Shown piece after piece: positions 53,200-61,110 of a stretch of DNA of 64,000 nucleotides (the first letter of the stretch is position 1; the number at the start of each line of letters is the position of its first letter). The position numbers and the translations under genes are program-made. The notes under the pieces are model-generated. The model ran no database searches, was not told the DNA's origin, and worked only from the letters and a program-made list of their open reading frames with translations. The DNA lies in contig CALVWQ010000002.1 in assembly GCA_944367535.1 (NCBI GenBank), positions 1 through 64,000 of the forward strand, given 5' to 3'. The DNA is from an uncultured Clostridia bacterium. Its GTDB lineage: Bacteria > Bacillota > Clostridia > Christensenellales > Borkfalkiaceae.

Positions 53200-53712
53200 A
53201 TGAATACAGTTAAACTATTGTTGCGTTCTATACGCGAAAACAAATGAAATTCCGTTTTAAGCATAATATTCGTGGGTATAGAGGTAATATGCGAATGCGC
53301 GTTGCCGTTTGTAATGGCGAAACTTATCGACGCGAGCGGCGTGGACTGGCAGGAGCTTATTCTTTACGGGGGAATACTCGTATTGCTCGCCACCGCGGCG
53401 CTTGTGGCGGGGGTGTTGCCGGGAAAGTTCAGCGCGCGCGCCGCCGTCGCGGATACCCCGCTGCCGATACTCGACGAAGCCACTTCCTCCATAGATACCC
53501 GCATGGAAAAACTTGTGCAGCAGGGGACCGACAGACTCATGAAGGGCAGGACGGTGTTTGTTATCGCGCACAGGCTTTCGACCGTGCAGTCGAGCGGCGA
53601 TATTATAGTTCTCGACCACGGACAGATAATAGAGGAGGGGGCGCACGCTCGGCTTATGGCGGCGAAAGGCAGGTATTACAGCCTTTATACGGGCGCGTTC
53701 GAATTGGAATAA
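53200..53712 (+). pseudogene. ABC exporter (MdlB/YheI-type) remnant with stop codon and internal deletion
   Basis: From ATG 53200 (ribosome binding site GGGAGG) the frame reads MNTVKLLLRSIRENK, meets TGA at 53245-53247, then continues in the same frame. The continuation, FVGIEVICECALPFVMAKLID, is the first membrane helix of MarR-linked exporters. After KFSARAAV, near 53445, it jumps to PLPILDEATSSID, the Walker B region, followed by FVIAHRLSTVQSSGDIIVLDHGQIIEEGAH and the normal C-terminus. About 430-450 residues (five helices, Walker A, signature) are missing compared with the family. It cannot be a working transporter. A second exporter half, usual in this locus type, is also absent. Confidence 0.88.
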
Positions 53713-53820
53713 CTTCCGAATATCGCTGTTTTTATACGGTTGCGCATACGTTTTAATCGTTTGATAAATGCCTAAAAAACGCGTTTAAATAAAATTTTTG
53801 CGAGATTGCAGGAAAAATGC

Positions 53821-53849
53821 TTGTAATATCCGATAAAGTGTGATAAAAT
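53821..53849 (+). promoter_or_regulatory. Sigma-A type promoter of tRNA-Val
   Basis: TTGTAA (53821-53826) and TAAAAT (53844-53849), 17-bp spacing, about 37 bp before the tRNA 5' end. Confidence 0.7.
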
Positions 53850-53886
53850 GTATAAACGTCGGCAACGGGTTTTGCCGGACGTTTTC

Positions 53887-53963
53887 GGGGACGTAGCTCA
53901 GTTGGTTAGAGCGCCACGTTGACATCGTGGAGGTCATAAGTTCGAGCCTTACCGCCCCCACCA
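53887..53963 (+). tRNA. tRNA-Val (anticodon GAC)
   Basis: A 77-nt cloverleaf with encoded CCA. Acceptor GGGGACG/CGCCCCC, anticodon arm CCACG-TTGACAT-CGTGG with anticodon GAC, T arm ATAAG-TTCGAGC-CTTAC. Two A-C mismatches appear, one at acceptor pair 5-68 and one at T-stem pair 49-65. A promoter precedes and a strong terminator follows, so it is probably expressed. Confidence 0.92.
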
Positions 53964-53964
53964 T

Positions 53965-54008
53965 AAAAGCCCTTATCCGAATTATTCGGATAAGGGCTTT
54001 TCTTTTTT
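53965..54008 (+). terminator. Terminator of tRNA-Val
   Basis: A perfect 16-bp stem (53965-53980 with 53986-54001) followed by CTTTTTT. Confidence 0.92.
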
Positions 54009-54185
54009 ATGATTGGGTTTTATATTCCGCTTTCCAACCGTAAATATACAGATTAAACTTTAATCTGGTTTTACACACGGATACTTTAATTATTTGAGAA
54101 TGTATCCTTATTTGCGCCCGATATTTCCGTAATGGAAATATCGGGCACGAAAATTTATATGTAAAGTTTTACGGTAAACGCATCG

Positions 54186-55466
54186 TTATTCTTCGGCAGC
54201 GGGTAGCGTTGTTTCGGTCAGCATGAGTTTTTGTTCTTTTTTTATGGTTCTTGAGGCGAAGATAAAGACAACAAGTCCTGCCGCGAAAAGACAGGCTATG
54301 GGTATAACGCCCATATTCACGCTGTCGGTCGCCTGAGTTACGATGCTGACGAGCATCGTCCCGAAAAACGCCGCACCCTTTCCGAAAATATCCATGATTC
54401 CGAAATATTCACCCGATTTTTCGAGAGGTATAATTTTGGCGAAATACGACCGCGAAAGTGCCTGTATACCGCCCTGAAAAAGCCCCACGCATACGGCGAG
54501 AAGCCAGAACTCCCAGACTTCGCTCATCTGTATCGCGAATATCGCGACTGCCGTATATGCGCATATACAGACTATGATAAGTTTGTCGTTAGATACCTTG
54601 GGCGATAAAAAGCCGAAAAGTATAGCGGAGGGGAAGGCGATTATCTGCGTGAGTAAAAGCGCGAGAAGAAGTTGTTCTGTTTCAAAGCCGAGCGCCGCTC
54701 CGAACGTGGTAGCCATATCAATGATTGTATATACGCCGTCTATATACAAAAAGAACGCGATAAGAAAAAGCAGTCTGCCTTTTTTCGCCGTCCCGTCGGG
54801 ACGGAATACCGAGAAAAGTCTTTTAAAACCCTCTCTTACCGCATGCGGTCTGCGTTCGACGTAGTGAATCTGGCGATAACTTTTGAAAATAGGTATAGTC
54901 ATTCCGAGCCACCAGACTGCGTTGAGAGAAAAAGCCACGGGCATGGATACAGATGTCGGAAGAGAGGTGAAATTTATTAGAACTATACTTATTATAAAAG
55001 GAATACAACTCCCTATATACCCCCAGGCATATCCGTTAGAGGAAACATTGTCCATGCGCGATTTATCGGTGATGTCGGTGAGCATGGAGTCGTAAAACAC
55101 GAGACTTGTCGAGTATGCGATTTTGACAATGACGTATAGCGCCAGAAACAGCGTCCATTGCATGGGAACAGATAACGCCGCACAGCCCAATACGCCGATT
55201 ATCGCCGCGCCGAAAAACATCGGGCGTTTCCAACCGTTATAGTCGGCGAAAGTGCCGAGTATCGGGCCTAAAATAGCTACAATAAGAGTTACGAATGAGG
55301 CGGCATATCCCCAAAAAGCTACCGCGTCAGTTTCGTTTATTCCGTTAGAGCCGGCAATGTAATTGAAATATATAGGAATGACCGTGGAAGCGAGCAGGGT
55401 AAATGCCGAATTGCCCACGTCATACAGTATCCATTTTTTTTCTAGACCCGTAAACTTCTTTTTCAT
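54186..55466 (-). CDS. MFS transporter, UMF1/Atg22-like family
   Basis: A 426-residue membrane protein with 12 predicted helices. The N-terminal WILYDVGNSAFTLLASTVIPIYF and the loop FADYNGWKRPMFFG match the UMF1 (Atg22-like) branch of the major facilitator superfamily; DSMLTDITDKSRMDNVSSNGYAWGYIG is also typical. These proteins are proposed to export amino acids or other small metabolites; bacterial members are mostly uncharacterised. It is transcribed leftward, 24 bp after the phospholipase C-like gene, probably as one operon. The 54009-54185 spacer before its stop has no recognised element. Confidence 0.9.
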   Translation of the reverse strand: MKKKFTGLEKKWILYDVGNSAFTLLASTVIPIYFNYIAGSNGINETDAVAFWGYAASFVTLIVAILGPILGTFADYNGWKRPMFFGAAIIGVLGCAALSVPMQWTLFLALYVIVKIAYSTSLVFYDSMLTDITDKSRMDNVSSNGYAWGYIGSCIPFIISIVLINFTSLPTSVSMPVAFSLNAVWWLGMTIPIFKSYRQIHYVERRPHAVREGFKRLFSVFRPDGTAKKGRLLFLIAFFLYIDGVYTIIDMATTFGAALGFETEQLLLALLLTQIIAFPSAILFGFLSPKVSNDKLIIVCICAYTAVAIFAIQMSEVWEFWLLAVCVGLFQGGIQALSRSYFAKIIPLEKSGEYFGIMDIFGKGAAFFGTMLVSIVTQATDSVNMGVIPIACLFAAGLVVFIFASRTIKKEQKLMLTETTLPAAEE

Positions 55467-55489
55467 TTTTACGCTCTCAATATGATTTT

Positions 55490-56278
55490 TTATTCGAAAT
55501 TTCTGTCAAAAAGACTGTTCAAAGGAAGATTTTGTTCTATTCCGATCATATAGTCTTCTATTATTTCTGTTGCGGTTGTTATGTTTTTTTCGAAGATTTC
55601 GGTTAAAGCCTTATTACTTTCTTCGCATCGCGGGTCGGGACGGGGGGTGGGGAGCAGGCCTCGGTACTTTTCGTAATTTCCCGTCAGTTTCAGCGCAAGT
55701 TTTATTATTCCGCGCATCAATACGCAGCGCGTCGCAAGCAGACCGTTGATTTTTTTCATGTGAATAAGCGCTTTTTTCACGATTTTCGCGTCCAGCCCGA
55801 AAAACGGCGCGATGATACCGCATGCCTTGTCGTTTATTGCGATATGGGAGGTGGGATTATGTCTTAAAGGGTCAGTTTTGCAATCGCGCATGAGTTTGCA
55901 GTCGAACTCCGTCTCGATTTGAGCGTGCGATACGCCGCCATGCTTTACTTTCTCGGCGATATATCCGTGGCAGGAACTGTCGAGAACGAAATGCGTGATA
56001 AACCCCGCCATATAAGAGACGGCACACTCTTTGTCTGCGCTTTCAAGAATGATTTTTTCCGCGTTTTTTAAAAACGACGCGGCGGGGCGTAAGTGTATTT
56101 CGGAACCGAGCGAGTTTACTTCGTTCTTTTTCAGGGCTTTATAGTAAAATAAAATATCGGGGCCGTGGGCGCCGATTAGATATAAATCCCGATTTTTTTC
56201 CGTAATCTTTTTTAAATTGTCGTGCAGTTTGTCTTGGACCGCGCAAGCAAACCTATAATGAGTAAAAGCAGACGGCAT
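55490..56278 (-). CDS. Zinc-dependent phospholipase C family protein
   Basis: A 262-residue helical protein of the zinc-dependent phospholipase C/S1-P1 fold. Likely metal ligands: THYRFA near the start, GAHGPDILFY (about 37-46), FITHFVLDSSCHGYIAEK (about 93-110) and SHAQIETEFD. No signal peptide is visible although classic members are secreted; many Clostridia have intracellular forms of this type with unknown substrate. AAAGGA precedes ATG 56278. TATAAT about 20 bp upstream is a likely -10. The UMF1 transporter gene follows. Confidence 0.85.
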   Translation of the reverse strand: MPSAFTHYRFACAVQDKLHDNLKKITEKNRDLYLIGAHGPDILFYYKALKKNEVNSLGSEIHLRPAASFLKNAEKIILESADKECAVSYMAGFITHFVLDSSCHGYIAEKVKHGGVSHAQIETEFDCKLMRDCKTDPLRHNPTSHIAINDKACGIIAPFFGLDAKIVKKALIHMKKINGLLATRCVLMRGIIKLALKLTGNYEKYRGLLPTPRPDPRCEESNKALTEIFEKNITTATEIIEDYMIGIEQNLPLNSLFDRNFE

Positions 56279-56420
56279 AAATTTTCCTTTGTTTATAATA
56301 TATTATATCATTGCGAGGTTATATTTAAGTAAAGATAATGAAAATAAAAAGAAAAATAATAAATACTTTTCCGAGGTAAATTTTTTATAAATATATTTCG
56401 TTATTTTTTCGTTGTTTAAT

Positions 56421-56449
56421 TTGACGTGCCTGTTTTTATGTCGTATAAT
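56421..56449 (+). promoter_or_regulatory. Sigma-A type promoter of csoR-eamA
   Basis: TTGACG (56421-56426) and TATAAT (56444-56449), 17-bp spacing. The start site would fall inside the CsoR-like operator that follows. Confidence 0.8.
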
Positions 56450-56453
56450 TAAA

Positions 56454-56472
56454 ATACCCCATACGGGGATAT
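56454..56472. promoter_or_regulatory. CsoR-type operator
   Basis: CCCC-ATAC-GGGG framed by ATA and ATAT gives ATACCCC...GGGGATAT, the G-tract inverted repeat known from CsoR/RcnR family operators. It overlaps the predicted transcription start, so bound apo-regulator would block the operon until metal binds. Confidence 0.7.
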
Positions 56473-56482
56473 CGGAGGAGTT

Positions 56483-56746
56483 ATGCACAGGCACGAACAC
56501 ACCAAGGCAGTTCTTAATAGAATTTCGAGGGCGGCGGGACATCTTGCCGCAGTCGGTAAAATGATAAATGAAGAAAGAGATTGCAGCGATGTTCTGATAC
56601 AGTTAAGCGCTGTAAAGGCGGAAATAAACAATTTAGGAAAGATTATATTAAAAGATCATATCGACCATTGTATAATAGATGCCGTAAAGTCAGGCGACGA
56701 AGCAACCGTAACGCGTCTGAAAAATGCTATTGACAGTATGTTATGA
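56483..56746 (+). CDS. csoR: CsoR-family metal-sensing repressor
   Basis: An 87-residue all-helical DUF156 protein. Cys34, His59 and Cys63 have exactly the spacing of the Cu(I) ligands C36-H61-C65 of Bacillus CsoR, which favours copper(I) over nickel (RcnR) or persulfide (CstR) sensing. The N-terminus MHRHEHTK is His-rich. Ribosome binding site GGAGGAG lies 6 nt before the ATG, directly after the operator. Usually the downstream gene is a copper ATPase or chaperone; here it is an EamA transporter, coupled by ATGA. Confidence 0.88.
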   Translation: MHRHEHTKAVLNRISRAAGHLAAVGKMINEERDCSDVLIQLSAVKAEINNLGKIILKDHIDHCIIDAVKSGDEATVTRLKNAIDSML

Positions 56747-57687
56747 AATATAAGTCATTAGGTTTCGGGATATTTTTCGCGGTGCTCGCCGCGACACTTT
56801 ACGCTTTAAACTCGCCTCTTTCGAAAATACTTTTAGATTATATGCCGCCCACTTTAATGGCGGGGTTTTTATATGTGGGCGCGGGTGCGGGAATGATTGC
56901 CGTGGCGCTATTTAGGCGTTTGGGGAAAAGCGACGGCCGAGAAAAAAGGCTTGGCCGCAAAGACTTACCTTATACCGTCGCCATGATTTTGCTCGACATC
57001 GCCGCGCCAATATGTCTTATTATGGGCTTACAATCCACTACGGCGGCAAACGCCTCGCTGTTAAACAACTTCGAGATAGTGGCTACCGCCGTCGTGGCGC
57101 TCGTCGTGTTCGGGGAAAAAATCAGTGTGCGGCTTTGGGCGGGGATTTTTTTCGTAACCCTTTCTTGTCTCATTCTCTCGTTTGAAGATATTTCGAGTTT
57201 GAAGTTTTCTTACGGCTCTCTGCTTATTCTAGCCGCGTGTGTATGTTGGGGCTTTGAAAACAACTGTACCCGCAAAATATCCGGCGGAGACCCTTTGCAG
57301 ATTGTGCTTTTAAAAGGCGTTTTCTCGGGCTTGGGTTCGATAATTATAGGTTTGATAATAGGCGAAAGAATAACCGTTTTGTGGAGCGTTTTCGCCGTGC
57401 TCGGAGTAGGCTGCGTGGCATACGGATTAAGTATATTTTTCTATGTTTACGCGCAAAGAATCCTCGGCGCGGCGCGTACTAGCGCGTATTATGCGGTCGC
57501 GCCGTTTATAGGCGTGGTTTTATCGCTGATTATCTTTCGCGAGATGCCTGCTTACACTTTTTTTATCGCGCTCGCTTTCATGGCAATAGGTGCATGGCTT
57601 TCCTCGGGCGATAAACCTTTAATGAAACAAAAAAATAAAATACGCGATATATGTGCAGACGAGAAGGATGAGACAAAAAAAGGATGA
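56743..57687 (+). CDS. EamA/DMT-superfamily transporter
   Basis: A 314-residue membrane protein with ten predicted helices in two EamA repeats (about 10-150 and 160-290). Visible family features include LYALNSPLSKILLDYMPPTLMAG, SLLNNFEIVATAVVALVVFGEKIS at the end of repeat 1 and TSAYYAVAPFIGVVLSLIIFREMP in repeat 2. DMT transporters move amino acids, nucleosides, drugs or metal complexes. It overlaps csoR by 4 bases and therefore should respond to the same metal signal. A short charged tail with Cys (DICADEKDETKKG) ends it. Confidence 0.88.
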   Translation: MKYKSLGFGIFFAVLAATLYALNSPLSKILLDYMPPTLMAGFLYVGAGAGMIAVALFRRLGKSDGREKRLGRKDLPYTVAMILLDIAAPICLIMGLQSTTAANASLLNNFEIVATAVVALVVFGEKISVRLWAGIFFVTLSCLILSFEDISSLKFSYGSLLILAACVCWGFENNCTRKISGGDPLQIVLLKGVFSGLGSIIIGLIIGERITVLWSVFAVLGVGCVAYGLSIFFYVYAQRILGAARTSAYYAVAPFIGVVLSLIIFREMPAYTFFIALAFMAIGAWLSSGDKPLMKQKNKIRDICADEKDETKKG

Positions 57688-57760
57688 AATAAGTTTAAAC
57701 CATAACAATAAGCAGTTTTTTATCTGTTTAGTTTTAATTTTTGTTCTTTTTCCGGTTGTA

Positions 57761-58469
57761 TTAAAAGGAAACTTTTTTCCGTGAACTACAAATAAGAGAA
57801 TACTTTATATAGTGGTTAGTTTTAATATAAATTTTTAGAAAGAAATTGACAAAAAAATATGCAATAGGTAAACCGAATACGCTGACCAACAGAATAAATG
57901 CTCCTAAATCTACGAGAGGACTGGAAATTAAAAAACTGAACGTGACGCCGCTTGATATGCCTGCCCGTGTAAAGCCCATAAAGATAGGTATGGAAGAGCA
58001 TGAGCAAAAGGGGGTAACGGTTCCGAGCAGGGCGCCGACCGCGTTTGCGCCGATGCCGTGAAATTTTCCGAGTATCTTTTTAGTGCGTTCTGGCGGGAAA
58101 TAACTCTGTATATATGAAATAACAAAAATCAGCAGACAAAGCAATACTATAATTTATATGGTGTCGTAAATGAAAAACTGAATTGCTCCACCCCAACGTG
58201 TTGCCATAAAATCAGAGCCGAATATTCCTATTAACGCCATACCGAGCAAAGCGTTAAGCCATTGCATTCCGAGTATTTGGTCCGTAATGAAATTCCCCAA
58301 TATTTTTATGCCGTTTAACCCGTCGATAATAGCGGCAATTCCGGGCAAACCCTGTTACGATTATAATTATAAGGAAAATAAATAATTTTTTATGACGCTT
58401 AAAATATGAATGTCCGAAATTTTTTTCTTTATCTTTTACTTTTTCTAAAAACTCTTCGTTTTTTTCCAT
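57761..58469 (-). pseudogene. Broken ArsP/DUF318-type permease
   Basis: Three consecutive pieces of one permease lie on the minus strand. Piece 1 starts at 58469 (MEKNEEFLEKVKDKEKN, first helix) and loses frame near 58365. Piece 2 resumes with GIAAIIDGLNGIKILGNF and ends at TAA 58156-58154 right after GGAIQFFIYDTI, where a Lys codon is expected. Piece 3 continues in the same frame: LLIFVISYIQSYFPPERTK, GALLGTVTPFCSCSSIPIFMGFT, SFLISSPLVDLG. It ends early, without the usual last helices. The CSCSS motif and the adjacent arsR support an arsenic/metalloid permease. A frameshift, a nonsense codon and a truncated end show it is not functional. Confidence 0.85.
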
Positions 58470-58520
58470 AAACACACCTATAATATTGACAAATATCAAT
58501 CTGATAAATAAAAAAATAAA

Positions 58521-58805
58521 TTACTTTTTTTCGCGCATACATTTTGTGTCGCCTAAAAAGGCAAGAAGCCCCTGTAATTTACGGCAATCAATGGTATAAT
58601 AGGTCCATTTCCAGTCTTTTTCTGCTTTTACGAGACCGCAGTCGCATAACACTTTCATGTGATGTGAAAGAGTGGGTTGCGTAATATTTAATTGTTCAAG
58701 GATTTTACACGCACATAGAGTACCGTTGCGCAACATTTGGAAAATTTGCAGACGCGTATTATCTCCCAGGGCTTTCAGTATGTCAATATAATCGGGAAAC
58801 TCCAT
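58521..58805 (-). CDS. arsR: ArsR-family metalloregulator
   Basis: A 94-residue winged-helix repressor: IDILKALGDNTRLQIFQMLRNGTLCACKILEQLNITQPTLSHHMKVLCDCGLV spans residues 8-60. C31 and C33 in the first part of the recognition region (LCAC) match the As(III) CxC site of ArsR. Further cysteines at CDCG are present. It is followed by the broken permease, which it presumably once controlled. It has its own promoter. Confidence 0.9.
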   Translation of the reverse strand: MEFPDYIDILKALGDNTRLQIFQMLRNGTLCACKILEQLNITQPTLSHHMKVLCDCGLVKAEKDWKWTYYTIDCRKLQGLLAFLGDTKCMREKK

Positions 58806-58837
58806 AGTATTTCCTCACATTGATTATCGTCTATGTT

Positions 58838-58867
58838 ATTATATGATGTTTTATATCGATTTGTCAA
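58838..58867 (-). promoter_or_regulatory. Promoter of arsR
   Basis: On the minus strand TTGACA (58867-58862) and TATAAT (58843-58838) are separated by 18 bp. ATATCGAT at 58853-58860 is palindromic and lies in the spacer; it could be part of an ArsR operator, but I see no clean long inverted repeat. Confidence 0.65.
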
Positions 58868-59002
58868 ATGATGTTTGTAGTATAATCAAAATTCTCCAAA
58901 CCATATTTTCGGGTTGGGGGGATAAATCGTGTTTAGTGTATAAAAATACCGTCGTTATAGAAAATCAATAATCTTTTTCAATGTCTTTATCGCAAAAAGA
59001 AA

Positions 59003-59048
59003 ACACCTATTGCTGTCCACCCGCAGGGGTTGGGATTACAATAGGTGT
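59003..59048 (-). terminator. Terminator of tRNA-Leu
   Basis: Perfect 10-bp arms (59003-59012 with 59039-59048) enclose 26 nt; on the minus strand the hairpin is followed by TTTCTTTTTG. The stretch 58870-59000 otherwise contains nothing I recognise. Confidence 0.75.
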
Positions 59049-59054
59049 ATCGCA

Positions 59055-59137
59055 TGGTGCGGGCAAAGGGACTCGAACCCCCACGGTTTCCCAATAGATC
59101 CTAAGTCTATCGCGTCTGCCAGTTTCGCCATGCCCGC
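59055..59137 (-). tRNA. tRNA-Leu (anticodon TAG)
   Basis: An 83-nt tRNA on the minus strand with encoded CCA. Acceptor GCGGGCA/TGCCCGC, D arm GCG...CGC, anticodon arm ATAGA-CTTAGGA-TCTAT with anticodon TAG, a class II-like long variable region, and T arm with TTCGAGT. Confidence 0.93.
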
Positions 59138-59317
59138 ATTTTCTTTTTATTATTTTATCATATAAATTGCAAAAAATAAAGTTTTTATCCGTCCATTATT
59201 GATTTTAATTTTTTTTATTTCTAAATTTAATTATTAACTTTAAACTTTTTTTGTAAGAACCTTTTTTCTTAATGCTTGAAAACTATGGAATAAAAGGATT
59301 TACACAAAAGGTGAATT

Positions 59318-60643
59318 ATGGCGTTTATCCAGCGTTATTCCGCAATTAGAAAGGGTGGAATTATATTTACCGGCAATACGCTCGGACTCAGCAAAATCAA
59401 TAATGCAAACCGCGCGGGCGTTACCGGTTCAATCGGCGCTTTTACGAGCCTTAATACGGCGCTTGCAGTTGCTACTTTTCCTAATGGCACCACTCTTGAT
59501 TACACTCAGAACGGGTCAGCCGCGGTACTTAACATACCGTCGGGCAGTTCTGTGCTTTATGCTGAACTCGTCTGGGGAGGGTTATACAGTTCAAGCGTTA
59601 ATAATTTATCGGGAATCATCGATAATCCTATAATTTTCACCACTCCTGCGGCTTCGTATTCTCTTGTCGGGGACCCCGTTACAAGACAGACTTTTACAAT
59701 AACATTGCAAGAAGGCAATCAGGTAGGATTTTACGTCAGAAGCATAGACGTTACCGCATTGATTGCGGCTTCGGGGAGCGGGACCTACTCTGTTGCATCT
59801 GTTCCGGCGCTTATAGAGGCAATAGATTCTAGAACCAACGACACCAATCATGCCGGTTGGACTCTCGCGGTAATTTATCAGAATTCTTCTTTACCGTTCA
59901 GAAGCCTGAATTTCTGGGCGGGAGGGGAAGTAGTATCGCCGGTGATAGGTGTTGCGAGTATAATTCTGTCAGGTTTCAGGACACCTTCGTCGTCTCCGCC
60001 GTCGGGCAAGATTTTCGTGTCCGCGCAGGAGGGCGACGCGGTAATCGGCGGCGATCAGATGCTGTTCGGGCAGGACGCGGCTTCGCTAATCGCGCTTTCG
60101 GGACCGAACAATCCCGTAAGTAATTTTTTCTGTTCACAGATAAACGACGAAAACGGACTCGTGGATACGACCGGCACTTTCGGCACGCGTAACGCGAATG
60201 CTATTACGGGAACCAATATTTCCGCAGGTAGACAGGGATATGACATAACCGTCGCCGATCTGACGGGTAAAATTATACCGGATCAGACATCGGCGTTTGT
60301 AAGATTTATTTCGTCGGGAGACCTGTATTTACCTAACGCTATTGCAATTCTGATAGAAAACTGCGAAAATCCGAATCTTGCCGTAATAAAATCCGCAAAT
60401 AAAACCATTGCGGTGAGCGGCGACGAAATTCAATACAGTTCCGCGCTTACAAATTCCGGAAGCCTTCCGCTGACGGGCATTGTGTTTACGGACGATATCC
60501 CCGCGGGAACGACTTTCGTTTCGGGCAGCGTTTCGGTAAACGGAATTTCGCAACCCTCATATAATCCCGCGACGGGTTTCCCGCTCGCAAATCTTGCAGT
60601 CGGAAATTCTACTACGGTTGAATTCGATGTGACGGTGAACTGA
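59318..60643 (+). CDS. DUF11-domain surface protein, N-terminal part (frame broken)
   Basis: A 441-residue protein that starts FIQRYSAIRKGGIIFTGNTLGLSK, as in the large DUF11-repeat proteins of Bacillus and Clostridia. Residues 40-345 are a beta-rich region without cysteine clusters. One DUF11 repeat occupies about 350-441 (NLAVIKSANKTIAVSGDEIQYSS, LTGIVFTDDIPAGTTFVSGSVSVNG). It stops at TGA in the middle of the domain where NTASV... should follow. No signal peptide is seen. AAAGGTGA precedes ATG 59318. Relatives run to several DUF11 repeats and 1000 or more residues. The function is unknown; a spore- or cell-surface role is a guess. Confidence 0.8.
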   Translation: MAFIQRYSAIRKGGIIFTGNTLGLSKINNANRAGVTGSIGAFTSLNTALAVATFPNGTTLDYTQNGSAAVLNIPSGSSVLYAELVWGGLYSSSVNNLSGIIDNPIIFTTPAASYSLVGDPVTRQTFTITLQEGNQVGFYVRSIDVTALIAASGSGTYSVASVPALIEAIDSRTNDTNHAGWTLAVIYQNSSLPFRSLNFWAGGEVVSPVIGVASIILSGFRTPSSSPPSGKIFVSAQEGDAVIGGDQMLFGQDAASLIALSGPNNPVSNFFCSQINDENGLVDTTGTFGTRNANAITGTNISAGRQGYDITVADLTGKIIPDQTSAFVRFISSGDLYLPNAIAILIENCENPNLAVIKSANKTIAVSGDEIQYSSALTNSGSLPLTGIVFTDDIPAGTTFVSGSVSVNGISQPSYNPATGFPLANLAVGNSTTVEFDVTVN

Positions 60644-60858
60644 TGAATAAATATATTGTTAATACTGCGTCGGTAACGGATTTGTCTTCCGCAGAGCCCG
60701 TAATCTATTTAAGCAACACAGTCCAAACACTTGTCCGTAACGTCAAGAGACAAAAAATTACGCATTATTACCGCAGGCAATGTGTTGCCGCGGAGCAAAA
60801 TAAAGGTTGCTGTCAGTGTGCGGGTATTTTTGCGCTTTTAATTATATTTTTTATGTAA
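60643..60858 (+). CDS. Frame-shifted continuation of the DUF11 protein with hydrophobic end
   Basis: 71 residues. The first 25 (NKYIVNTASVTDLSSAEPVIYLSNTVQT) are the C-terminal strand of a DUF11 repeat, the exact continuation of the upstream protein, in the next frame. ATG overlaps the upstream TGA as TGATG, so restart by translational coupling is possible. After a basic stretch (VRNVKRQKITHYYRRQ) come CC-C and a hydrophobic end (AGIFALLIIFFM) that could be a membrane anchor. Either a recent frameshift split one gene, or two coupled products are made. Confidence 0.6.
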   Translation: MNKYIVNTASVTDLSSAEPVIYLSNTVQTLVRNVKRQKITHYYRRQCVAAEQNKGCCQCAGIFALLIIFFM

Positions 60859-61110
60859 ATCTCTTTTAATCGCTATCGGTTTTTGTTTATTGAACTGCCG
60901 CCGCACCAAGCGGACGGTTTTTTTCTCGGACAAGCTTTAAGGTTTAGAACAATCTTTTCCGTAATTTTAAACGACAGGAAAATCAACATATTGACATTTT
61001 TGCTTTTTAAGTTTATAATATTGCTGAAAATATTGAATTTCACGAGTATTTTTATGTGCGTAATATGAGCATATGAAATTGTTTTTAAGTTTTTAAATTG
61101 ATGAGGTGAA
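60859..61110. other. AT-rich stretch without recognised gene
   Basis: I see no convincing gene on either strand. A short open frame at 60883-61068 begins inside a Pro/His-rich stretch and then becomes mostly Phe, Ile and Leu from AT-rich sequence; it has no ribosome binding site. Confidence 0.4.

Noticed and set aside
53245..53247. TGA read as selenocysteine or tryptophan in the exporter remnant
   Set aside because: No SECIS-like hairpin is evident, family members have no Sec there, UGA is used as a normal stop elsewhere in this window, and the gene also has a large internal deletion.
53244..53756. 170-residue Arg/Gly-rich frame overlapping the ABC remnant
   Set aside because: It is a shifted frame of the remnant; the real frame is shown by the clear ABC motifs.
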